From positions 26,959,540 to 27,023,539 of the forward strand of contig CALNVZ010003433.1 in NCBI GenBank assembly GCA_940671915.1: a stretch of 64,000 nucleotides of DNA. Reading direction: 5' to 3'. A program made the translations under genes and the position numbers. The DNA comes from Paracentrotus lividus (lineage: Eukaryota; Echinodermata; Echinoidea; Camarodonta; Echinidae). This document shows, in pieces, positions 59,101-64,000 of this stretch (position 1 is the first letter of the stretch; each line of letters opens with the position of its first letter). A model generated the notes under the pieces. The model searched no databases and was not told the DNA's origin. It saw only the letters and a program-made list of their open reading frames with translations.

Positions 59101-61369
59101 GTTTTATTTTTTAGACCCCACATTTTATAAGTGGATTAATATTTACTATGTCATAAACTTTCAGAACTTGTGAAAAAAATAGGGTTTCGACCTTCCGGAC
59201 GAGCTTTGGAGGATTCTAAAGACGTATGTTTTGTTATGTTTTTACGTTATTTGCCCCATTGACGCACGTGCGGAAATTGAAATTTCATGAGCGGCGTGCG
59301 TCCGTATGGTCGGCTGGAACGATTTAAATATACACAACAAAAAAGTAAGTCCCCCCCCCTAATAAAAACAATGTAACTTTTGAACGAGCTTGTTTTGAGT
59401 GCAATAATTTGGATGGAAGTTTTATCCATTTATTGAGTACCTTCTGTGAAAAAATGACATCGATCCCTTGAGAATGCATGAGTGATCAACGTTTAAAGCA
59501 AAAATGGACATTTTTCAAAAGTCACAAGGGTCATTTTGGAGCTGTAAAAATAACAATTTTGTAAATTTTCTTTTTACCTGTCTTTTAATTGTTTTTGGTG
59601 GATTTATCATGGAAAATTTGATCATCCAACACCAATCCCGATACTTTTCAACTATTTTTCAATGGATGAGTAAGCACAATTTTAAGAATTTATGTTCAGG
59701 CCTCAAAAATGGTAAAATCCAATAATTCTATTCAAAATTGACATCAGATATTATCAATCAACATCATCAAAACATTTTGTGAGAAAATGAGCACTATTCG
59801 TCGTGTCATGGACGAGTGAGCACACTTTAAAGGTGATTTTGTGACTTTTGTAAAGCAATTTTGCCTTTTACGTATGTTTTATTCATGCATGACACAAAGG
59901 TTTTATCTCATTTTTGCACATACGTTAGTCGATGAGTTATTAACATAACCGCCAAACAATATTACTCAACACCTTTTTGTTAAAAAGTTCCAATATGTTG
60001 ATTTGGGGCTTGTTTTTTTTCTTCGAGATTGTACACAATGTCAATGGAGAGGAAATCAAAATTTTAACAAAAATTGAAATTCGGCTTAATTTCATCGATG
60101 ATTTTTGTTAATTCTACTGGGAGTTTTTTCACGAAACTTGGCACACAACTTCAGGGTAGTGTTAACTAACAGGAACAAACGCTAAATTGAGAATCTGATA
60201 AGGCACGGGGTGGGGCCAAAGCTCTGAAATTCTTTCTTATTCTTTCAATATTTTTCTAAATAACTTCTGCTCGCTGAAGCATAAAACACTACGGAATTTT
60301 CGTGAACTCGATCAAATGAACCATCCAAGAAGGTCTGTGACAATTATCGAAAGTAAGCGATTGAATTTTAGTCCGCAAACGAAAAAAATGGCTTTTCACG
60401 TATCACGTGTTCATTGAAGCGTGAATTTTTAATAAAATGCCAATAGCATCATTTGAAAAAAATTATTTGACACAAATATCACAAAAAATGTTGATAAAAT
60501 GATTTTATTAACACAAACGGAACAATACTACCTAAGAAATTTGAAAATATCTCCTTTTTTGTTCTTATACAGTGTTCATTCAACCGTGAATTGATGGATA
60601 TTGTTTAAAATACTCTTCCAGATTGCATATTCCTTCATAATCAATATTTTTTAAAGTAAAAATTTTTGTAAAAAAATGCAGTTTTTACAAATTTTTACCT
60701 CATGTTCATCCAACCGTGAAATTTAATGCAAAAGTCATTTAGTGGTGTTAGAAATTAAGTGCAAAAACCCTTCTGAACAACATTATTTGTTAAAAAGCTT
60801 CAATTTGTTCCAATATTATTGAATTAAAGTTTATGAAACTAACCTTGTGACTTCAAAAAGTGACATTTTTTGCCTTTTAAACTGTGCTCATTGAAGCATG
60901 ACTTAACGAATTTCAGTAAAATTCATTAAAATGGAAGCTGATAAAATTACCTACAAGTACATGTAATAAAATTCGCAAAAATCCTCTTGGATCAAAAGTT
61001 ACATCATTTTGATTAAGGGGGGACTTACTTTTTTTGTTGTGTATATATAGAAACTTTTAAGAGAATTGTCTAAATTGCCAATCAAGAAAAAAACCCGGAA
61101 TTTTACGCGATTTACAAAGTGCGCGCAGAACGCGCGAACGGGCGCGGAAATTTTCAAAATTCTTGAAATCGCCTGAAACATACTTTGTATGAATATGGGG
61201 TGATTTTGAGCATTTTTAGATTTTGACACACCGGTTTTTGAAAATTTATCAAATAGGCTGTCGAATTATTTTTGGTTAGGAAAATGACACTCTTCAATTT
61301 GAGACCAGCCACGATTCATTTGGCCACAATTTTTGACGCCAACGATTAGGTCGGCACTTAACAAAAAAA

Positions 61370-61422
<53 letters not shown>

Positions 61423-62099
61423 ATTTGCAATTGATGGTGTATCCAACTCTGAAAAGATAATTGGGGGTTGCCGTTGATCCTGAAGAATTATTCAGGATTT
61501 TGTGTAGGCATGTTTTTGGCCAAAAACAAAATTGACAAAATTCGCGTGCGCGTAGTTTTAACTTGAACAGACGATCATTTCGTTATAAATAGTCTAAACA
61601 TAGTGTTTATGGTGTCAAATTGTTGTGAATATTATCAAGATTCCTTTAAGAGCAAAAAATTGATGATCTGATACTGCATTCTTCCCCGACGCGCATAAAT
61701 GCACGCAAAATCGTGCGCGCGCATTTTTTCTTGAAATGCTTAAAATGACCTGAAACGTACTCTAAATTGGCCAAAAGGGGATTTGAACATTTGCCCGCGC
61801 GTAATTCCTTAATGCGCGTACTTACGCGAGCGCATTATGTTCTAAAAGATGCGCTTCAATTTAAAGTTTATGTGTACTAAATATGATTAATCAATGATTA
61901 TTATTTATGAAGTTATGATTGATAATGTGATTTTACAAAATGGCGTCTAGATGACGTCACATTATGCTAATGACCTAGAAAAGATTTCAGTGCTCATATT
62001 TTATGATGATCTATCATTGCTGAAAATTTGAAATGTTTTAATGTATTATTTTTGGAGTTATCGTGTCTACAAGAATTGTACAGGAGAATAAAAAAATAA

Positions 62100-62153
<54 letters not shown>

Positions 62154-63124
62154 GGACAATTACAAGAGGTGATATGTACATACGTACATACCACCTAACT
62201 ATGCATTGCATGAGCTATTTTGAGAGCAAAGTATACCATATTGTACAGGAATTTGATCTAACTACGCTTTCGAATTGACAAAAGTGACAGTGCTTTTTCT
62301 TTCCTTTGCAATACGTTATTCATATTTTTGTAAAATTCAGACTCTTAGCGTACTTCTTCAGAGCGAACATTTCTTTGAAAAGGTAGTAAGAAAATAAAGT
62401 GAAAAACCGTGCAAAAGTCTATGGACGCGTTAGCTTTGGGTAGAATGGTAGCGCCCTCTATCCATTAGGTTTACAACTAGAATTGATATGTTCAAATCGG
62501 ATCGGAAATGGGGCTTAACATGAGAGGGCCGTTTCTCCTACCAAAGATGAAGTTCTGGGGAAAGTTAACCGTTTGGAATTTAATGAGCGGAATTTTTTTT
62601 TTTGGAACAAATATATTTTGGCAGTTATATTTCTTGTTTATTTTGTGTAAAATATTTTTACAAATATTTATTTAATTATCACATTCATTATTCAATCACA
62701 TTATTAATTAATTGTTATTAATCATTGAAATTTATATATTAAACTAACGCTATAATTTCACTCAGCCCAAGGAAATTAAAGTATATTAAAGTGAAAAGTA
62801 TGTGGTGTGCTATGTATATGTTGTTGACTTTACTACTCCAAATGAAATAAGATTATCTTGATATTATGGTATTTCGTAGATGACGACACATATGATGACT
62901 TGGACGATGACATTGAAGACGATGATGATGACGATGAGGATGAGGATGCTGATGACAAAAGCGACCCGGATTGTGACTCGGTGGTGGATGGAATCGACGA
63001 CTCAAAGGTTCCGAAGTCCGTCATCGCCATAATAGTGATCATCATCATTATCATCATAATCGTTATCATCGTCGTTGTTGTTTGTTACAGACGCAAGAAA
63101 ACTGGGGAGACGGGAAAGGCATAA
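26198..63124 (+). CDS. Receptor gene 2: signal peptide, F5/8C, YWTD propeller, kringle, EGF, transmembrane
   Basis: Exons: 26198-26249 signal peptide; 34454-34641, 38308-38472, 38930-39077 F5/8C; 39924-40169, 40595-40754, 41999-42117 (minus strand as assembled) and 53733-54026 YWTD; 55005-about 55276 kringle; 57193-57318 EGF; 57799-58041 EGF plus calcium-binding EGF; 62880-63124 stalk, helix and tail. Phases agree across every junction once the minus-strand exon is included. The four YWTD exons give about 273 residues, the size of a single six-bladed propeller. The product should be a secretory-pathway type I membrane protein exposing an adhesive head; the cytoplasmic tail is about ten residues, so signalling would need a partner. 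F5/8C exons 1 and 2 and the kringle carry indels. Confidence 0.8.
26573..27023. mobile_element. 0.45-kb MITE, copy 1
   Basis: Ends TTTAAAGGGAT and ATCCCTTTAAA are inverted repeats. The body matches the element at 54286-54736 nearly base for base (for example AGCTTTCAAAAACAAGAGCA and AAGAGATACCAGACTGACCT). Non-coding, in intron 1 of gene 2. Confidence 0.85.
27040..28560 (+). repeat. GCGAGCGCGAAG motif cluster and GGCGCC block in gene 2 intron 1
   Basis: Near 27045 CCAGGCGCGTATCCAGGATT begins a block containing a C run and a 40-base T run. GCGAGCGCGAAGCGCGAT-type motifs occur near 27338, 27603, 27713 and 28218, each followed by AAAATTTTG-like strings. TTTGGCGCCCC phrases repeat at 27900-28000 and 28440. 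The second half (28025-28560) partly repeats the first. Non-coding. Confidence 0.65.
28567..28666. other. Assembly gap (100 N)
   Basis: Run of exactly 100 N, a conventional unknown-size gap, within intron 1 of gene 2. Confidence 0.99.
28667..31700. other. Intron 1 of gene 2, no exon seen
   Basis: Contains a T run near 29693, C/G-rich repeat phrases (29825-29990, 31465-31600), a pyrimidine-rich stretch (30295-30480) and an unassigned 126-codon open frame (29115-29495) with no recognisable domain. Confidence 0.5.
31720..32142. mobile_element. Third copy of the GGGGAGACC dispersed element
   Basis: Shares TGTTACAATTGCCCCTGA, ATCATCGTTGAAACG, ACATATTTGTCCAGAAGA and the right end GGTCCCCGGTCTCCCC with the copies at 10500-10874 and 15551-15955. 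Confidence 0.6.
32200..34370. mobile_element. 2.2-kb diverged foldback element
   Basis: The two halves are inverted, with clear substitution-type divergence. GGGTTCTTGTCATG (32776) pairs with CTGACAAGAACCAATAAC (33833); TGGAAAACAGCG (32689) with the rc of 33915; the ACTAGC/GTCGGTC-rich ends (32245-32290 and 34290-34360) face each other. Axis near 33300. The nested phrase GGGGTGTTTCACAAAGAG at 33480 resembles a MITE start. It lies just upstream of F5/8C exon 1 of gene 2. Confidence 0.6.
34454..34641 (+). CDS. F5/8C exon 1 of gene 2 (frame-damaged)
   Basis: Acceptor TTACATAG and donor GTAAAAGT are in place and the length is exactly 188 nt as in gene 1 copy B. Reading with small shifts gives MVVPLGMESGTIPDSSLSAS and so on, but as written several indels break the frame (near 34478 and from 34536). 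No Cys precedes PLGM, as in gene 1. Confidence 0.7.
35200..36950 (-). repeat. GCGAAGCG motif cluster, minus orientation
   Basis: GCTCGCGCTTCGCGCTCGCTG and variants near 35205, 35275, 35612, 35690, 36820 and 36908, with spacers containing TTTTCGGCTCG and GGTCCCCCTTT. This is the reverse of the clusters at 4.4-5.8 and 27.3-28.3 kb. Confidence 0.65.
37090..37925. other. Intron stretch with weak inverted similarity
   Basis: Phrases CCATACGAAACCAC (37262) and GTTTCGTATGG (37753) face each other within loosely similar flanks. Two open frames here (37112-37360, 37585-37908) overlap these arms. Likely an old foldback repeat; not a gene. Confidence 0.3.
38308..38472 (+). CDS. F5/8C exon 2 of gene 2 (indels)
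   Basis: Acceptor ATGAAG before GTGGATCTG. Reads [20 protein letters not shown] and, with corrections, [22 protein letters not shown]. Extra bases near 38382 and 38412 disturb the frame, and the donor G expected after GACAAG is missing. Confidence 0.75.
38930..39077 (+). CDS. F5/8C exon 3 of gene 2 (intact)
   Basis: 148 nt, phase 0 in, phase 1 out, acceptor CTTGTAG, donor GTAAGT. Peptide [20 protein letters not shown], then [20 protein letters not shown], then ELYGQRTVA. The [16 protein letters not shown] signature is complete; the terminal Cys of the family is Gln. Confidence 0.9.
39924..40169 (+). CDS. YWTD propeller exon 1 of gene 2
   Basis: 246 nt, 82 codons, phase 1-1; acceptor GTTTAG, donor GTTAGT. 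Peptide [20 protein letters not shown], with [20 protein letters not shown], then [20 protein letters not shown], then DSAG. The pattern F-F-V-D, I-F-Y-A-D and V-I-W-T, with G-x-x-x-D before each, is that of LDLR class B (YWTD) blades. A role in extracellular protein binding is typical of the family. Confidence 0.88.
40595..40754 (+). CDS. YWTD propeller exon 2 of gene 2
   Basis: 160 nt, phase 1 in, phase 2 out; acceptor CCAAACAG, donor GTAAGA. Peptide [20 protein letters not shown], then [20 protein letters not shown], then [19 protein letters not shown] and V-N-G-S-D are standard YWTD-blade features. The phase-2 end has no partner on the plus strand; it is matched by the minus-strand exon at 41999-42117. 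Confidence 0.88.
41471..42377. other. Central segment between inverted arms, in wrong orientation relative to gene 2
   Basis: Not duplicated in either arm. Its minus strand continues the gene: a YWTD exon with consensus splice sites is on the minus strand at 41999-42117. It also contains a relative of the 25450 foldback repeat (41640-41750) next to GGCCCCTGGATCCGCGCCTG. Confidence 0.75.
41999..42117 (-). CDS. YWTD propeller exon 3 of gene 2, on the opposite strand as assembled
   Basis: 119 nt; acceptor TTCTTTGTTAG, donor GTAGCA. Phase 2 in, phase 1 out, exactly bridging 40754 (phase 2 out) and 53733 (phase 1 in). Peptide (G)[20 protein letters not shown], then [38 protein letters not shown] is a textbook YWTD-repeat stretch. 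No other gene on this strand could own it. Confidence 0.82.
42378..53171. repeat. Right (noisy) arm of the inverted duplication
   Basis: Reverse-complement copy of 33.6-41.47 kb with dense substitutions and indels across exons, introns and repeats alike. Degraded remains of the YWTD exon 1 (44200-44400), F5/8C exon 2 (46680-46800) and exon 1 (51970-52170) are recognisable on the minus strand, none readable. It is longer than its partner, with an unmatched stretch at about 49300-50640. It ends exactly at the 25-N gap. All open frames inside it are spurious. Confidence 0.85.
53172..53196. other. Assembly gap (25 N)
   Basis: Run of 25 N at the outer end of the noisy inverted arm; sequence quality and gene continuity recover immediately after it. 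Confidence 0.99.
53330..53465. repeat. Half copy of the 25450 foldback repeat
   Basis: TTAGGGCTAGGGTTAGAATT and AACCGTAAGCCTTTGTGTTA match the right half of 25450-25670, preceded by CCTGGATCCGCCACTGTC. Confidence 0.5.
53733..54026 (+). CDS. YWTD propeller exon 4 of gene 2
   Basis: 294 nt, 98 codons, phase 1-1; acceptor CACCTACAG, donor GTAAGT. Peptide [108 protein letters not shown] and I-x-D-L-K-V-F mark the last blades and the typical propeller exit. It has two Cys and N-x-T/S sites at NIT and NIS. Confidence 0.88.
54286..54736. mobile_element. 0.45-kb MITE, copy 2
   Basis: Same element as 26573-27023, same orientation, ends TTAAAGGGAT and ATCCCTTTAA. Both copies sit in introns of gene 2. 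Confidence 0.85.
54930..55000 (+). repeat. (TTC)n/(CTT)n polypyrimidine tract before the kringle exon
   Basis: TTCTTCTTCTCTTCTCC...CTTCTTCTTCTTC ending in CTGCTAG; it doubles as the polypyrimidine tract of the acceptor at 55004. Confidence 0.8.
55005..55276 (+). CDS. Kringle domain exon of gene 2 (three single-base frame breaks)
   Basis: Acceptor CTGCTAG, phase 1. Reads [28 protein letters not shown], then in the next frame [10 protein letters not shown] (55092 onward), then back to [20 protein letters not shown] (from about 55126), then, one frame over, [14 protein letters not shown] (from 55197). These are the family landmarks: RGT, G-L-x-C-Q-x-W, P-H-x-H, NYPN-x-GL, NYCRNPD, W-C-Y-T-T and EYC. 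Kringles are triple-disulfide protein-binding modules. The shifts need one base each near 55091, 55125 and 55195. The exon end is unclear. Confidence 0.85.
55277..57192. other. Gene 2 intron between kringle and EGF
   Basis: No exon seen. Contains a small block with repeated CACCATGACCACC/CACCACAGGG (55790-55890), an AC microsatellite (56101-56160) and a weak inverted pair around TTCACTCTTTC/GAGTGAGAAAG (56340-56410). Confidence 0.5.
56101..56160. repeat. (AC)n microsatellite
   Basis: About 28 AC units with a CCCACCC interruption near 56140. Confidence 0.9.
57193..57318 (+). CDS. EGF-like exon 1 of gene 2
   Basis: 126 nt, 42 codons, phase 1-1; acceptor TATTTAG, donor GTATGA. Peptide [20 protein letters not shown] then [20 protein letters not shown] and CQ. 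Six Cys in EGF order with the G-Y/aromatic motif of the second half. Confidence 0.92.
57799..58041 (+). CDS. EGF-like plus calcium-binding EGF exon of gene 2
   Basis: 243 nt, 81 codons, phase 1-1; acceptor CTCACCAG, donor GTACGT. First module: [20 protein letters not shown] then [17 protein letters not shown]. Second module: [20 protein letters not shown] then [20 protein letters not shown] and TCL. D-I-N-E-C and the N-T-x-G-x-F/Y-x-C segment are the calcium-binding EGF signature, including the Asn that can be hydroxylated. NCT and NGT are potential N-glycosylation sites. Confidence 0.93.
58042..59332. other. Gene 2 intron, left part
   Basis: C run at 58149-58168; no exon or recognised repeat otherwise. 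The small open frames on the minus strand show no domain. Confidence 0.5.
59333..61041. mobile_element. 1.7-kb non-autonomous element with about 55-bp terminal inverted repeats
   Basis: The left end CACAACAAAAAAGTAAGTCC plus a C run, then ATGTAACTTTTGAACGAG, is mirrored at the right by TTGGATCAAAAGTTACATCA and GGGGACTTACTTTTTTTGTT followed by GTG. TATA flanks both ends (59329-59332, 61042-61045), compatible with a TA or TATA target duplication. The interior repeats phrases like TGTTCATTCAACCGTGAA (60574, 60701) and CATTGAAGCATGACTT. There is no transposase frame. A degraded relative is at 13584-14340. Confidence 0.8.
61042..62879. other. Gene 2 intron, right part
   Basis: Contains A runs at 61371-61418 and 62101-62151, CpG-containing GCGCG phrases around 61120-61150 and 61680-61830, and otherwise nothing recognisable. 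Confidence 0.5.
62880..63124 (+). CDS. Terminal exon of gene 2: acidic stalk, transmembrane helix, short basic tail
   Basis: Acceptor TTTCGTAG, phase 1; ends at TAA 63122. Peptide [81 protein letters not shown]. Residues 1-41 are an extreme acidic stalk; 48-69 form a helix almost wholly Ile and Val; CYRRKK is the stop-transfer. The cytoplasmic tail is about 11 residues. The single Cys in PDCDSV may be a dimerising or unpaired residue. The frame is fully open. Homologous to 22150-22460 of gene 1. Confidence 0.92.
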
Positions 63125-63281
63125 AAGGGAAGCCTTAGTCCCCTAAAAGGGGGATTGCAAGTTTGTGGACGAATGCAATAATTTGAGTTTTTTGGCCCTA
63201 CCGTGCATGTAATATTGTGTCAAGATGAAAACATGAAAATCCATTTCCTTAGTTTGAAAAGTGGATCAAGACCATTTTAAA

Positions 63282-63287
63282 AATAAA
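63282..63287 (+). promoter_or_regulatory. Polyadenylation signal AATAAA of gene 2
   Basis: Canonical hexamer 158 bp after the stop codon of the terminal exon. Confidence 0.55.
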
Positions 63288-63756
63288 CTCTACATTTATA
63301 TATTTTCTGTTACACTATTCATGTATACAACAGAATATCATAAATTCGCACCTATTATTCTGTCATATACGCTTTATTTTGTATGTTTTATATAGAGAAA
63401 ACATCGTTATTTTATATCTTCTTCTGTGTTACGCTTTAGTCATAATCTTTTAAATCACTGCATTCTGAACATTTGAGAGGCAATGTGTTGTTACTGTAAT
63501 ACGTAGGATTACTTCGCGTCCTATAGATCATTTCATCAAAGCAGATGCAAAGTTTAAATCGAAGAAATTATCCTATTCACCATGTTCACATTGTTTACAT
63601 TCTTTAACCCAGTGCATATTATACATGTTATACGTTCAAAATGAATAAATCCATGAATATTATGATTCATCCAGTAGAATTGACAATATTAGTCCGTTAT
63701 GAATCTTTTACTGGAAATGAAGAGAAATTGTAAATATAAACTTACAATTTTCCGAA

Positions 63757-63800
63757 CTCGCAACGTTTCACCAGCTGCTGCTGGCTTCATCAGGCGAATG
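63757..63800 (-). ncRNA. Hammerhead-ribozyme-like core in a Penelope-like element end
   Basis: The minus strand reads CTGATGA, then AGCCAGC AGCA GCTGGT (a six-pair stem with a four-base loop), then GAAACGTT. CUGAUGA - stem II - GAAA is the conserved hammerhead core. Hammerheads are established in the terminal repeats of Penelope-like elements. I could not identify a convincing stem III and cleavage triplet, so activity is not claimed. Confidence 0.5.
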
Positions 63801-63886
63801 AGACTCCAAAACGTCTTTCCAAGCGACTTGGCACCGAAATCAGTCTACCGTATCGTCACTTGGTTCACCAGGGGCGGGAATATTAG

Positions 63887-64000
63887 TCACGTGAGAGACG
63901 GCTTGGAACTTCCCGTAGAATCACAGCGGAGGAGAGAACGGCGTTAGAGGATTTGGCGAAAAACAAGGACATCGCCATTGTTCCAGCGGACAAAGGAAGG
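63887..64000 (+). mobile_element. Penelope-like retroelement, start of reverse transcriptase frame, cut by right edge
   Basis: Open frame from 63887 reads ITAEERTALEDLAKNKDIAI then VPADKGR up to the window end. The E-R-x-A-L-x-x-L, K-D-I-x-I-x-P-A-D-K-G sequence is the hallmark of the N-terminal part of Penelope-like (and related) reverse transcriptases. The catalytic part lies beyond the window. A TAG just upstream (63884) may be noise or mark a decayed N-terminus. Confidence 0.75.

Overview
This is eukaryotic nuclear DNA. Coding sequence is split into short exons with GT-AG and GC-AG introns. The background is AT-rich and full of microsatellites, homopolymer runs, foldback and TIR elements, tRNA-derived SINE heads and a Penelope-like retroelement. 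Extracellular modules on phase 1-1 exons (F5/8C, EGF, YWTD, kringle), a Smac/DIABLO relative and the repeat landscape suggest a marine invertebrate deuterostome, most likely an echinoderm. That assignment is inference from gene content; no species marker is present. Indels in otherwise recognisable exons and two N gaps show a long-read draft assembly with uneven polishing.

Layout. (1) 1-2.4 kb, minus strand: the 5' part of a Smac/DIABLO homologue, running off the left edge. (2) About 7.1-22.5 kb, plus strand: receptor gene 1, with a possible signal-peptide exon, two tandem copies (A and B) of a three-exon F5/8C (discoidin) cassette, small linker exons, three near-identical EGF exons and a terminal transmembrane exon. 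As assembled it has several frame breaks. (3) 26.2-63.1 kb, plus strand: receptor gene 2, with signal peptide, F5/8C domain (3 exons), YWTD/LDLR-B propeller (4 exons), kringle, three EGF modules (2 exons), acidic stalk, transmembrane helix and short basic tail. Its terminal exon is homologous to that of gene 1, so the two are tandem paralogues with different middle sections. (4) From 63.7 kb to the right edge: the start of a Penelope-like element.

The most important structural point is in gene 2. The stretch 33.6-41.5 kb is repeated in inverted orientation, heavily degraded, at 42.4-53.17 kb, ending exactly at a 25-N gap. Between the arms, one YWTD exon lies on the wrong strand (41999-42117 minus), yet its splice phases are exactly those missing between the plus-strand exons at 40595-40754 and 53733-54026. 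The window therefore contains an unresolved foldback or inversion, most simply an assembly artefact from a palindromic long read. The true gene order is recovered by flipping the central 0.9 kb and dropping the noisy arm.

Both receptors look like type I membrane proteins for adhesion or ligand recognition. No intracellular catalytic domain is seen. The gene 2 domain order (discoidin, YWTD propeller, kringle, EGF, transmembrane) is one I do not recognise from a named family and is the best candidate here for something undescribed.
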